A stretch of 64,000 bases of DNA from Streptococcus uberis (lineage in GTDB: Bacteria; Bacillota; Bacilli; Lactobacillales; Streptococcaceae), in assembly GCF_000785785.1 (NCBI RefSeq), contig NZ_JRQN01000006.1:1-64000 (forward strand), in the 5' to 3' direction. This document shows positions 1 to 8,646 of the stretch, piece by piece (position 1 is the first letter of the stretch; every line of letters starts with the position of its first letter). The notes beneath the pieces were generated by a model. That model was not told the DNA's origin. It saw only the letters and a program-made list of their open reading frames with translations, and ran no database searches. Made by a program: the position numbers and the translations under genes.

Positions 1-760
1 GCCTGACTATCATGAGTATTTCCAGAATCTACAGTATAAGCTAAGACCCAACCATTCTTATCGCATGCCACTTGACTTGTGTAGGCAAAGACATCTTTAT
101 GTTCACCTTTATGATACCAACCACTTTCAGGATCAGTCGTAGAAACTTTCTTATTTGTGGGCTCTTTTTCTTTGGTAAGTCCTAGCAACTTTTTTCCATG
201 TTTCTCCCAGTCTCTAGCAATTTCCAACTCCAATTGGTCACACATAAATTTAGCTTGTGACTCTACTTTCTGATTAATATATTTGTGATTGTTGGTAGCA
301 ACCTTGACGTGTGTGCCGTCAACGAAAATTTCAGTGGGATCAATCACCCCAGAATTAAGACATAACCCTAAAATATGAGAAAAAATGGCTTCAATTACTT
401 GTTTATATTGGAAACGACGGCTGTAGTTCTTACCGTAAGTTGTAAAATGGGGCACCTTATCTTTCAAAGTCTATCCAATAAACCAGTGGTAAACTATGTT
501 GACTTCAATTTCTTTAATAGTTTGTCTCATAGAACGGATGCCAAACAGACATTGGATAATAAGAAATTTAACCAACATCACCGGGTCTAAACTAGGATGC
601 CCATTATCAAAACAATAACTATCTTTCACTAGGTCATAAATAAATGAGAAATCTATGACGTGATCACTCTGACGAAGCATATGGTCTTTAGGAACTAACT
701 CATCTAGGCTATAAAAGCAACTTGATTGCGATTGTAGGTAGGATTTTCTTTGTGGAACAT
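1..760 (-). pseudogene. IS1182-family transposase, N-terminal part, frameshifted
   Basis: Read on the minus strand, the gene starts MFHKENPTYNRNQ and runs through a conserved transposase N-terminus (HMLRQSDHVIDFSFIYDLV, then MLVKFLIIQCLFGIRSMRQT). It continues into the first catalytic block (IFVDGTHVKVATNNHKY) of the DDE nuclease domain before leaving the window. A T appears to be missing near 713, which shifts the frame after about 17 codons. Near 460-470 a missing base closely followed by an extra base leaves an in-frame TAG after WFIG. The family is recognised from the DUF772-like N-terminus followed by the VDGTHVK aspartate motif. As it stands it cannot make transposase. Confidence 0.8.
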
Positions 761-852
761 AGAGAGACCTCTTTTATAGTTCTATTATAACTCTAGGAAA
801 ACAAAAAAAGCCCTTAGAAAAATGAATTTCTAGAGACTTTGTTTACACTCTG
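1..852 (-). mobile_element. Decayed IS1182-like insertion sequence, one end only
   Basis: The stretch holds the 5' part of a broken transposase gene plus about 90 bases of non-coding DNA before rny. The rest of the element lies outside the window. The outer limit may be the GAGACTTTG...CACTCTGA segment at about 833-852, which resembles IS ends, but its partner repeat cannot be seen here. The limit is therefore approximate. Confidence 0.45.
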
Positions 853-873
853 AAAAAAAGACATGTCCTCTTT

Positions 874-2481
874 TTATTTGGCATAATCAACAGCTCGCAT
901 TTCACGAATGACTGTTACTTTAATATTCCCAGGATAATCTAAATTATTTTCAATTTTTTCACGTACTTTACGTGATAAGATAACAACTTGATCGTCACTA
1001 ATTTTTTCTGGTTGAACCATTATTCGAATTTCACGCCCTGCTTGTAAAGCGAAGCTAGTTTGAACTCCATCAAAGCCGTTGGCAATTGCCTCTAAGTCAC
1101 GTAACCGTTGAATATAGTTTTCCATTGACTCATTACGTGCACCAGGTCTTGCTGAGCTTAAAGCGTCCGCAGCCGCAACAACCACGGCAATGACAGATTC
1201 TGGTTCTACGTCACCATGGTGACTTGCAATTGTATTAACAACTACTGGATGTTCTTTATATTTACGAGCAAATTCTGTACCAATTTCAACGTGGCTACCC
1301 TCAACCTCACGGTCAATTGCTTTGCCCATATCGTGTAAGAAACCAGCACGTCTAGCCAGTGCAACATTTTCACCAAGTTCTCCCGCCAAAATACCAGCTA
1401 GTTTCCCAACCTCGACTGAGTGGCGAAGGACATTCTGGCCATAGGAAGTTCTAAATTGGAGACGTCCCATAATCTTGATTAAATCTGGATGAAGGTTTGG
1501 TGCACCAATTTCATATGCTGCAGCTTCCCCGTATTCTCGAATACGGTTATCCATTTCCAAACGATTTTTCTCAACTAATTCTTCAATCCGTGCTGGATGA
1601 ATACGACCATCTGCAATCAATGACTCTAAAGTCATCCTAGCAATCTCACGACGAATTGGGTCAAATCCTGATAAGACAACAACTTCAGGCGTATCATCTA
1701 TAATAACATCGATACCTGTTAAACTTTCAAGAGTTCTAATATTACGACCCTCACGTCCAATAATGCGCCCTTTCATGTTATCATCTGGAAGATGAACACT
1801 TGTTATTGTTTGCTCAGTAACATACTCACCAGCCATCCTTTGCATTGCTTGTGCAAGTAAGTCTTTTGCAGTTTTATCTGCACGGTCCTTAATGTCACGT
1901 TCCGCATCGCGAATGCGTGTTGCAATCTCTTTAGATAAGTTGGTTTCTGTTTCCATCAGGATTACTTCGCGAGCTTCTGCAATTGTCATTGCTGCAACAC
2001 GTTGTAATTCAACTTTTTTCTCTTCTTCAAGTTTTTCAACTTGTGTTTGACGCTCATCAATATGTTTAGATTTATCGGTCAGACTTTGTTCTTTACTATC
2101 AAGAACTTTCTCTTTGCTTGACAAATTTTCATCTTTTCGGTCAAGAGAAAAGGCACGTTCTGTTAAACGTGTTTCTAACTGTTTAAGCTCTTGTCTTTCA
2201 GATTTAAATTCTTGTTCAATTTCTTCTCGATATTTTCTTGCTTCTTCCTTAGCTTCCAAAAGCATTTCTTTACGACTAGCCTTTGTTTCACGTTCTGCTG
2301 TTTTCTTAATTGTTGAAGCTTCTTCTTCTGCCCTGCTTCTGATATTAACAGCATCTTGTTCAGCATTTAAAAGAGTCAAGTCTGCATTTTCTTTCGCTGA
2401 TTTTAATTTAAGCGAAATAAGTACATAACCTAGTATCAAACCAATGAGAGTACAAACAATTAATAAAATAATATCAACCAT
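874..2481 (-). CDS. rny: Ribonuclease Y
   Basis: Membrane-anchored endoribonuclease that starts mRNA decay in Firmicutes. The 535-residue product has the family layout: one N-terminal membrane helix (about 3-23), a long charged coiled coil (about 28-210), a KH RNA-binding domain with the [10 protein letters not shown] signature at about 238-247, and an HD domain with H354 and the HD pair H383-D384 in [10 protein letters not shown]. Length and start match the usual form. It stands alone between the IS remnant and the LysR gene and is intact. The function is well established for the family, and assignment is close to certain. Confidence 0.97.
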   Translation of the reverse strand: MVDIILLIVCTLIGLILGYVLISLKLKSAKENADLTLLNAEQDAVNIRSRAEEEASTIKKTAERETKASRKEMLLEAKEEARKYREEIEQEFKSERQELKQLETRLTERAFSLDRKDENLSSKEKVLDSKEQSLTDKSKHIDERQTQVEKLEEEKKVELQRVAAMTIAEAREVILMETETNLSKEIATRIRDAERDIKDRADKTAKDLLAQAMQRMAGEYVTEQTITSVHLPDDNMKGRIIGREGRNIRTLESLTGIDVIIDDTPEVVVLSGFDPIRREIARMTLESLIADGRIHPARIEELVEKNRLEMDNRIREYGEAAAYEIGAPNLHPDLIKIMGRLQFRTSYGQNVLRHSVEVGKLAGILAGELGENVALARRAGFLHDMGKAIDREVEGSHVEIGTEFARKYKEHPVVVNTIASHHGDVEPESVIAVVVAAADALSSARPGARNESMENYIQRLRDLEAIANGFDGVQTSFALQAGREIRIMVQPEKISDDQVVILSRKVREKIENNLDYPGNIKVTVIREMRAVDYAK

Positions 2482-2611
2482 TTTTATACCTCAATTTTTA
2501 TTAGTTTTCCTCATAGAAAGCTATACTTAAGTTTACCATAAAACAAAACTGAAAACAATTCCAATACTTAAAAGGTCTCACAAAAGTAGCCTATTAATTT
2601 ATATATCTGTG

Positions 2612-3511
2612 TTAATGTTTAGAAAATGATCGCAGAAGATTATCCATAATATATGACTCAATATCAGAATAAGTATTTTTCTTAATTCTAGTCAATAAAA
2701 CTTTCCATGAAACAGGGTTCTTCATGCTAATGCATTTAATATCTTTTGAGGGGTATAAATCAATAATTGGCTTTGGACAAATGGTTAATAGGTTATGATT
2801 AATTTTTGTGGAATTTATCAAAAAATCCCACGAAGCAGAAGTTAAGACAATCTTAGGCCTTATTTGATGACGTTCACAGGCTTTCATTACTAAATGATTA
2901 ACCATAAAGGTTTTATCAAATAAAGCCATTTTTTCATGATTGATATCATCCCATTTAATTTGTTTTTTACTTGCAAGTGCATGTTTTGGTGACAAGCAAA
3001 CTGCTAACTCTGATTTTTGAATCTCATAAGTTTCAATCAAATTATCTGGAATTCCAGTTGGAGATAAGAGCACTGCGATATCAATATTGCCTAATAATAA
3101 GTCATTTTTTAAATGATAAGCACCAATTTCTATAATATTAAATTGAATATCTGGGTTCTCTAAAATTAATTTTGGCATCACTTCCGAGAATACAACCGAA
3201 AGAATTAAGGGAGGAATACCAATATTAATCACCCCTGAAACTTTTTTAGATGGCTTATGCAGATTTGCAATCATACGCTCATACTCTTCAAGAACACGTT
3301 TGGCATCCACCAAGTAATTTTGACCAATATAGGTTAATCCAATAATACGTCCTTTTTCTCTTTTAAATAATTTTAAATTTTCTCTCTTTTCAAAATCAGT
3401 TATCATCATACTCAAGGTCGGTTGCGAAATATAGAGAATTTCCGCTGCTTGACTAAGGTTGAAATCACAGTCAACTATTGCAATAAAATATCTAATTTGT
3501 TTAATATCCAA
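2612..3511 (-). CDS. LysR-family transcriptional regulator, likely controls the adjacent ato operon
   Basis: 299 residues with a classic LysR plan. There is an N-terminal winged helix-turn-helix (about 1-60, with NLSQAAEILYISQPTLSMMI as the recognition region), a linker helix, and a periplasmic-binding-like effector domain (about 90-295). The gene is divergent from the atoD-atoA-dehydrogenase-permease operon across a 305-base intergenic region that contains a perfect palindrome. That is the standard arrangement for a LysR activator of its neighbour. The effector is unknown; acetoacetate, 3-hydroxybutyrate or an acyl-CoA would be logical from context. The family is certain, the target is inferred. 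Confidence 0.9.
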   Translation of the reverse strand: MDIKQIRYFIAIVDCDFNLSQAAEILYISQPTLSMMITDFEKRENLKLFKREKGRIIGLTYIGQNYLVDAKRVLEEYERMIANLHKPSKKVSGVINIGIPPLILSVVFSEVMPKLILENPDIQFNIIEIGAYHLKNDLLLGNIDIAVLLSPTGIPDNLIETYEIQKSELAVCLSPKHALASKKQIKWDDINHEKMALFDKTFMVNHLVMKACERHQIRPKIVLTSASWDFLINSTKINHNLLTICPKPIIDLYPSKDIKCISMKNPVSWKVLLTRIKKNTYSDIESYIMDNLLRSFSKH

Positions 3512-3606
3512 TACACTACCCCTCTCAATATTATCTTATTTTGTTATTATCTCTTTATTAATTAAATCATATCCCGCCGGTAAAAACTATCTCTATCCTA
3601 TCAAAA

Positions 3607-3628
3607 TTTTTTATAGGCCTATAAAAAA
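3607..3628. promoter_or_regulatory. 22-base perfect palindrome, candidate LysR operator
   Basis: The 305-base gap between the LysR gene and atoD contains six Ts, ATAGG, CCTAT and six As: a perfect 22-base inverted repeat centred at 3617/3618. Its core ATAGGCCTAT is flanked by an A/T run on each side. Its place about 95 bases upstream of the LysR start codon and about 190 upstream of atoD suits a LysR operator. It could also form a hairpin, but no gene ends nearby for it to terminate. Function is inferred. Confidence 0.5.
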
Positions 3629-3671
3629 GGGTATTTCCTTTTTGCTAAAAATATTGATAAATTAGTTTTAC

Positions 3672-3685
3672 AGAAAGCGCTTTCT
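3672..3685. promoter_or_regulatory. cre-like site (CcpA) upstream of the ato operon
   Basis: AGAAAGCGCTTTCT is a perfect 14-base palindrome matching the catabolite-responsive element core. It lies upstream of a plausible -10 region (TATTATACAAT at about 3727-3737), so carbon-catabolite control of the ato operon is likely. Binding is inferred from sequence only. Confidence 0.6.
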
Positions 3686-3816
3686 ACAATCTTATGAAAT
3701 AAAAACTAATCCATTCTTCGCTTAGCTATTATACAATCTAACTATAACTTAAAACAGGAATGATTGTTTTTACCAATTCTTATTCACCTAATGATTAATA
3801 ATTTAAGGAGGAAAAA

Positions 3817-4467
3817 ATGTCTAAAGAAATTGCTATTGAAGAAGCTGTATCATATATAAAAGATGGGGATACCATAATGGTTGGTGGTTTTATGACCAAC
3901 GGGACACCAGAAAAACTCATCGATGCCTTAGTTGAAAAAGGAACCAAAAATCTGACACTAATTTGTAACGATGCTGGTTTTCCTGATAAAGGCGTCGGAA
4001 AAATGGTTGCCAAAAAACAATTTTCAAAAATTATTGCATCACATATTGGACTCAATCGTGAAGCTGGACGTCAAATGAATGAAGGAGAAACCATTATTGA
4101 TTTAGTGCCTCAAGGAACCTTAGCAGAAAAAATCCGATCTGGTGCATTTGGACTTGGCGGATTTCTAACTCCGACTGGTATTGGTACTCTGGTAGCTGAA
4201 GGCAAAGAAATCATTCGCATTTCAGATAAAGATTACCTGTTGGAAACGCCTTTAAAAGCTGATGTTGCACTCATTTTTGCTCATAAGGCAGATAAAATGG
4301 GAAACCTACAATACCAAGGATCCGAAAATAATTTTAATCATGTTATGGCTGCTAATGCTAAAAAGACAATTGTTGAAGCTTCTGAAATTGTTGAAGTTGG
4401 TCAGATCGATCCTATTGCTGTCCATACTCCAAGCATTTTTGTCAATCATATTGTTAAAGGAGCATAA
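3817..4467 (+). CDS. atoD: Acetate/acetoacetate CoA-transferase, alpha subunit
   Basis: 216 residues, the usual size for the CoA-transferase family I alpha subunit. Together with AtoA it moves CoA between acyl-CoA and acetoacetate or short-chain acids. The N-terminal segment has the family signature (DGDTIMVGGFMTNGTPEKLIDAL) and a central glycine-rich stretch (GAFGLGGFLTPTGIGT). The start is fixed by AAGGAGG six bases upstream. The gene opens the operon and is two bases from atoA. It could equally be called a butyrate-acetoacetate or 3-oxoacid CoA-transferase; the neighbouring 3-hydroxybutyrate dehydrogenase favours acetoacetate as substrate. Confidence 0.93.
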   Translation: MSKEIAIEEAVSYIKDGDTIMVGGFMTNGTPEKLIDALVEKGTKNLTLICNDAGFPDKGVGKMVAKKQFSKIIASHIGLNREAGRQMNEGETIIDLVPQGTLAEKIRSGAFGLGGFLTPTGIGTLVAEGKEIIRISDKDYLLETPLKADVALIFAHKADKMGNLQYQGSENNFNHVMAANAKKTIVEASEIVEVGQIDPIAVHTPSIFVNHIVKGA

Positions 4468-4469
4468 TT

Positions 4470-5144
4470 ATGACTAAAGAAATCTTATTATCAAAAGAAA
4501 TGATTCAAGAACGCATTGCTAGACGTGTGGCACAGGAATTGGAAAACAATAGTCTAGTAAACTTAGGAATTGGACTACCAACAAAAGTGGCAAATTATAT
4601 TCCTCAAGGAGTCAATGTGATGCTGCAGTCTGAAAATGGCTTTGTCGGTTTAACAGGTCTCACTGAAGAGAATTATAATCCAGCTATTGTCAATGCCGGT
4701 GGTCAGCCAGTTGGAATCTGTCCTGGAGGAGCATTTTTTGATAGCACGACTTCGTTTGGCATTATTAGAGGCGGTCATGTTGCTGCCACTGTTCTTGGTG
4801 CTTTACAGGTTGATAAAGATGGTAATATCGCCAATTACCTCATACCAGGTAAAATGGTCCCAGGAATGGGTGGAGCCATGGACCTCTTAGTCGGAGCTCA
4901 AAAGGTTATTGTTGCCATGGAACATACTAACAAAGGCATGCCAAAAATTTTAAATCAATGCAGTCTACCACTGACAGCAAAAGGAGTGGTCGACTTAATC
5001 ATCACTGAATTGGCTGTTATGGAATATAGAGAAGAAGGCTTATGTGTCATTGAAATTCATCCTGATTATAGTTTCAATCAAGTCCAAGAAGTAACCGAAG
5101 TTAAACTGATAAATAAAACATTTGAATTCCCTACATTAAATTAA
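4470..5144 (+). CDS. atoA: Acetate/acetoacetate CoA-transferase, beta subunit
   Basis: 224 residues, partner of the preceding alpha subunit. The catalytic glutamate that forms the enzyme-CoA thioester is E55, in the motif SENGFVGLTG. The following glycine-rich region (GGAFFDSTTSFGIIRGG) is typical of beta subunits. The two subunits are encoded two bases apart, as is normal for this heteromeric enzyme. It is predicted to turn acetoacetate into acetoacetyl-CoA using acetyl-CoA or another acyl donor. The gene is complete with no unusual features. Confidence 0.94.
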   Translation: MTKEILLSKEMIQERIARRVAQELENNSLVNLGIGLPTKVANYIPQGVNVMLQSENGFVGLTGLTEENYNPAIVNAGGQPVGICPGGAFFDSTTSFGIIRGGHVAATVLGALQVDKDGNIANYLIPGKMVPGMGGAMDLLVGAQKVIVAMEHTNKGMPKILNQCSLPLTAKGVVDLIITELAVMEYREEGLCVIEIHPDYSFNQVQEVTEVKLINKTFEFPTLN

Positions 5145-5156
5145 GAGAGGTTAACT

Positions 5157-5936
5157 ATGACAAACGAAAAAGAAATTGTATTTATTACTGGTTCTGCAAG
5201 CGGCATTGGAAAACAAATTGGCGAAACATTTTTAAAAGAAGGAAAGACCGTTGTTTTCTCAGATATTAATCAAGAAGCATTATCCAAAGTTGTCACAGAC
5301 TTTCAATCAAATGGCCTAGATGCATTTGGATTAGTTTGTGATGTCACTAGTGAAGAAGCCATCAATCACACAATCGATCAAATCATTGACAAATATGGAC
5401 GTCTAGATATTTTGGTGAATAATGCTGGGATGCAGCATGTTTCACTAATTGAAGATTTCCCATATGAAAAGTTTGATTTTATGATTAAAGCAATGTTAAC
5501 AGCACCATTTGTGGCAATAAAACGGGTCTTCCCTCATATGAAAAAACAAAAGAAAGGCCGAATTATCAACATGGCATCCATTAATGGTGTAATTGGATTT
5601 GCTGGTAAAGCAGCTTATAATTCTGCCAAACATGGTGTCATGGGACTCACAAAGGTTAGTGCTTTAGAGGGAGCTGAATATGGCATTACGGTTAATGCTG
5701 TTTGTCCAGGTTATGTTGATACCCCATTAGTGAGAGGACAATTTCAAGATTTAGCAAATACAAGAAATATTCCACTAGAAAAAGTTTTAGATCAAGTACT
5801 TTATCCCTTAGTTCCACAAAAACGTTTGATTGATGTTCAAGAAATTGCTGACTACGTTTCCTTCTTAGCAAGTGACAAAGCTAAAGGAATAACTGGTCAG
5901 GCATGTATTATTGATGGCGGCTATACTGCTCAATAA
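5157..5936 (+). CDS. bdhA: 3-hydroxybutyrate dehydrogenase (SDR family)
   Basis: 259-residue short-chain dehydrogenase. It shows the NAD-binding motif TGSASGIG at 11-18, the NNAG motif at 88-91, and the catalytic S141, Y154 and K158 (YNSAK). The cofactor-selecting residue after strand two is D36, which points to NAD rather than NADP. Placement directly after atoD and atoA supports oxidation of 3-hydroxybutyrate to acetoacetate. SDR substrate specificity cannot be proven by motifs alone, but the FPHMKK...GRIINMASINGV segment is characteristic of D-3-hydroxybutyrate dehydrogenases. The gene is intact. Confidence 0.9.
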   Translation: MTNEKEIVFITGSASGIGKQIGETFLKEGKTVVFSDINQEALSKVVTDFQSNGLDAFGLVCDVTSEEAINHTIDQIIDKYGRLDILVNNAGMQHVSLIEDFPYEKFDFMIKAMLTAPFVAIKRVFPHMKKQKKGRIINMASINGVIGFAGKAAYNSAKHGVMGLTKVSALEGAEYGITVNAVCPGYVDTPLVRGQFQDLANTRNIPLEKVLDQVLYPLVPQKRLIDVQEIADYVSFLASDKAKGITGQACIIDGGYTAQ

Positions 5937-5944
5937 CTCAGGTC

Positions 5945-5968
5945 AAAGGGACGATTTTTCGTCTCTTT
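5945..5968 (+). terminator. Stem-loop between dehydrogenase and permease genes
   Basis: AAAGGGACGA pairs with TCGTCTCTTT around a four-T loop, with one G-T pair. It sits eight bases after the dehydrogenase stop and ends in a T-rich stretch. It is probably a leaky intra-operon terminator that lowers permease expression relative to the enzymes. Confidence 0.55.
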
Positions 5969-5990
5969 TCTTATCAAAAGGAGAAATATA

Positions 5991-7318
5991 ATGGAAATTA
6001 TTGGATCACTAGGTGTCTTGATTGGGGTCTTTCTGATCATTTACCTGTCAATGAAAGAAATAAGCATCTTGGTTGCAGCCCCACTAGCAACAGCTACTGT
6101 CATTATCTTAAACCAGATGAACCCTATTGTAAGCCTCCTTGGAAAAGAAGGAAATAACTATATGGGGCCTTAGCCACCTACATTTTAAATTACTTCGCCA
6201 TATTTTTACTAGGATCAATACTTGCAAAATTAATGGAAGTAAGTGGGGCAACGACCGCTATCGCAGACTATATTTTAAGTAAAGTTGGACACGATAATCC
6301 TTACCGTGTTTTAGTTGCCATCTTTCTTATTAGTTCGCTATTGACCTATGGTGGGATTAGTTTATTTGTTGTCATGTTCGCAGTCATCCCACTAGCACGT
6401 AGTCTCTTTCAAAAAATGGATCTAGCCTGGAACCTTATTCAAATTCCACTGTGGCTTGGAATTGCAACATTCACCATGACCATATTACCTGGAACACCAG
6501 CCATCCAAAATGTCATTCCAATTCAGTACTTAAACACATCACTAACCGCTGCAGCTATCCCTAGCTTACTAGCATCAGCAGTTTGTATCATTTTTGGTCT
6601 CATTTATATGTACCATTGCCTTCAAAAGAGTGTGGCAAAGGGGGAAAATTACTCAACTTATGTGACGGAAACCCACAAAGATACCAACTTCCAAAACCTG
6701 CCACATTTTTCAACAAGTATTGCTCCTCTCTTACTATTAATCGCTATCGCATTAACCGGCTCGCTATTTGGAAATGAATTAATAAAGAAGAACATTATTT
6801 ATGTAGCTTTGCTAGCCGCGATAATCTTAGCCCTCATCTTGTTTAACAAAGTTATCCCAGATAAAATTCAAGTCATTAATTTGGGAGCAAGTAGTTCAGT
6901 TGCACCTATTTTTGCAACTGCTTCTGCTGTCGCTTTTGGTGCCCTTGTCATGGTTGCGCCAGGCTTTAAAGTATTTTCAGACTTGATAATGAATATTCCT
7001 GGAAATCCTTTATTTAGTTTAACAGTCTTAACGGCCTCAATGTCTGCCATCACAGGCTCTTCTTCTGGAGCTCTAGGAATCGTTATGCCAAACTTTGCAC
7101 AGTATTATCTTGATAGCGGAGCTGACCCTGAATTAATTCATAGGGTAGCAACAATTGCATCAAATATCTTTACAATTGTGCCTCAAAGTGGTGTCTTTTT
7201 AACCTTCCTAGCCTTGACCGGCTTAAATCATAAAAATGCCTTCAAAGAAACATTTATTACTGTTTCAGTAAGTACTTTCTTAGCAGAAATTGTAATCATC
7301 TTAGCCAGTTACCTGTAA
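5991..7318 (+). pseudogene. GntP-family permease for hydroxybutyrate or a related acid, frameshifted
   Basis: Two open frames together spell one GntP-type transporter of about 440 residues with roughly 12 membrane segments. The first frame covers the first two helices and ends ...KEGNNYMGP. Past the break the reading continues ALATYILNYFAIFLLGSILAKLMEVSGAT. The join needs one extra G in the GGGG run at 6164-6167, so a single base is missing. The C-terminal part keeps conserved features (ITGSSSGALGIVMPNF). Context says it imports 3-hydroxybutyrate or acetoacetate. Whether it is truly broken or mis-sequenced is open; the same kind of defect recurs across the window, which favours an error. Confidence 0.85.
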
Positions 7319-7412
7319 CTAGCTCTGCTATCCTCCTTATAAACATGAAAGAATACTCAAAAAACGAGCTTTTTATGATATGATAGTATCAAAAATATGA
7401 AGGAGAAGTGTT

Positions 7413-7895
7413 TTGGTAAAAGAAGTTATTGTAGAAAGTTTTGAATTGGATCACACAATTGTGACTGCACCTTATGTCCGTCTAATCTCCGAGGATATGG
7501 GGCCAAAAGGTGATATTATTACTAATTTTGATGTTCGACTAGTTCAACCTAATCACAATTCGATTGAAACGGCTGGCTTACACACTATCGAACACCTGCT
7601 TGCTAAATTGATTCGTCAACGCATTGATGGAATGATTGACTGCTCCCCATTTGGTTGCCGTACTGGTTTTCATCTGATTATGTGGGATCAACATTCTGCA
7701 ACTGAAATTGCTACTGTCATCAAATCATGTTTAGAAGAAATCGCAGAAAGTATTACTTGGGAAGATGTCCCCGGCACAACAATTGAATCCTGTGGAAACT
7801 ATAAGGATCATAGCTTATTTGCTGCTAAAGAATGGGCAAAATTAATTCTAACACAAGGCATTTCAGATAATGCTTTTAATAGACATCTCATTTAA
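7413..7895 (+). CDS. luxS: S-ribosylhomocysteine lyase, autoinducer-2 synthesis
   Basis: 160 residues, full length. It cleaves S-ribosylhomocysteine to homocysteine and DPD, the AI-2 precursor, in the activated methyl cycle. The metal ligands H57 and H61 (HTIEH, with E60 as the catalytic base) and the third ligand C127 (ESCGNY) are present, along with [11 protein letters not shown]. The start codon is TTG, preceded by AAGGAG at the normal distance. No ATG lies nearby in frame, and the protein N-terminus matches other streptococcal LuxS proteins, so TTG is the likely real start. It is a single-gene unit ended by a strong hairpin. Confidence 0.97.
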   Translation: MVKEVIVESFELDHTIVTAPYVRLISEDMGPKGDIITNFDVRLVQPNHNSIETAGLHTIEHLLAKLIRQRIDGMIDCSPFGCRTGFHLIMWDQHSATEIATVIKSCLEEIAESITWEDVPGTTIESCGNYKDHSLFAAKEWAKLILTQGISDNAFNRHLI

Positions 7896-7960
7896 AAAGA
7901 TAGAGAAATTGACTTTGAGCCCACTAAAAAAGTCATCGCCTATAATTTTATAGAGGCAGA

Positions 7961-8000
7961 AAAAGAGGAATCACTCTAAATTGGGGATGATTCCTCTTTT
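7961..8000 (+). terminator. Rho-independent terminator of luxS
   Basis: A perfect 13-base stem (7961-7973 with 7988-8000; arms AAAAGAGGAATCA and TGATTCCTCTTTT) is followed by CTTTTGTTCT. The stem has T-rich ends on both sides and could act in both directions. Confidence 0.85.
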
Positions 8001-8106
8001 CTTTTGTTCTATTTCTGATTTATTATAGTCGGAATTCGCTTCATAATGACTACAAATATAGTTGTTGCAGCTTGTAACTCCATGTTGAAAAGACCTATTG
8101 ACCTAG

Positions 8107-8156
8107 GGAGCCCACTGAAAAAGCCATCAAATTTGATGACTTTTTCAGTGGACTCC
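8107..8156 (-). terminator. Long hairpin, probable terminator
   Basis: An almost perfect stem of about 24 base pairs, with two G-T pairs (GGAGCCCACTGAAAAAGCCA against its complement ending CAGTGGACTCC), turns at AAATTT. It lies downstream of the small pseudogene on the minus strand and could terminate either way. It overlaps the right arm of the larger inverted repeat. Confidence 0.5.
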
Positions 8157-8175
8157 TTGACTTTCTCTATCTTTT

Positions 8176-8493
8176 TTAGATATCACTCTGATAATGTTTT
8201 TTAAAATACCTGTCACTCATAATTTTATGATTGGTGGCATCAAAATAATCTCCGATATAGGCATTCTGATACATATGGTAACCGGCAAAGCCTCCACCTG
8301 CTACTGAACCTACAAGTCCAATTTTGGTATTCGTAACAGAATCAGCATCAAAGCCAACCATTAAGATGCGAACATGATTGTCAACCCATTGGAAATAATT
8401 GCGTTTAAAGGCCTCTTGAACCTAATCTGGTTGAGTCCCCTCTTTTGAAATTTGCCAAACCTTTACTGGCTTCTTCTTGTAATAAATAGTCAT
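8176..8493 (-). pseudogene. Small protein gene of unknown function with one in-frame stop
   Basis: Read from the ATG at 8493, with AAAGTGAG upstream as a ribosome site, a 105-codon frame begins MTIYYKKKPVKVWQISKEG. It is interrupted by one TAG at 8422-8424 and then continues VQEAFKRNYFQWVDNHVRIL to a normal stop. TGG (Trp) changed to TAG would explain the break (...QPD-W-VQEAF). The C-terminal half holds a glycine-rich stretch (GLVGSVAGGGFAGYHMY) that could be a membrane or turn region. I do not recognise the family. Coding character on both sides of the stop suggests recent inactivation. A shorter translation from the internal ATG at 8361 is possible but unlikely. Confidence 0.6.
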
Positions 8494-8617
8494 AGTATTC
8501 TCACTTTCTTTGACAAAATGTAGAACAAATTAATAATATAAATATATCATTTTTTAACAAAAAGTTAAGCAGTTTCAAATAATTTATTTCTGCTGTTATT
8601 AGTCAATAAAAGAGAAA

Positions 8618-8641
8618 AAGAGAGAAGCAAACTTCTCTCTT
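8618..8641 (-). terminator. Terminator of mapZ
   Basis: AAGAGAGAAG and CTTCTCTCTT pair around CAAA, directly after the mapZ stop. On the minus strand the stem is followed by a run of Ts. Confidence 0.8.
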
Positions 8642-8646
8642 TAATA

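Larger units (their letters stand above)
7894..8177. repeat. Imperfect inverted repeat bracketing the luxS downstream region
   Basis: The bases just after the luxS stop (7894-7936, beginning AAAAAGATAGAGAAA) reappear inverted at 8134-8177, immediately after the stop of the converging small pseudogene. About 36 of 44 positions match, including a 15-base exact run and a second block around CCACT(A/G)AAAAAGTCATC. The inside has no credible gene. It may be a small non-autonomous mobile element, or a duplicated 3' flank and terminator. No target-site duplication could be confirmed. Confidence 0.5.

Noticed and set aside
2114..2428. Open frame on the plus strand inside rny
   Set aside because: It is antisense to the coiled-coil part of RNase Y, Ser/Leu-rich because of the repeated Glu/Lys codons opposite, and has no ribosome site.
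5991..6173. Reading the first 60 codons of the permease as a separate small membrane protein
   Set aside because: The following frame continues the same transporter exactly after adding one G, so it is a broken gene and not a separate one.
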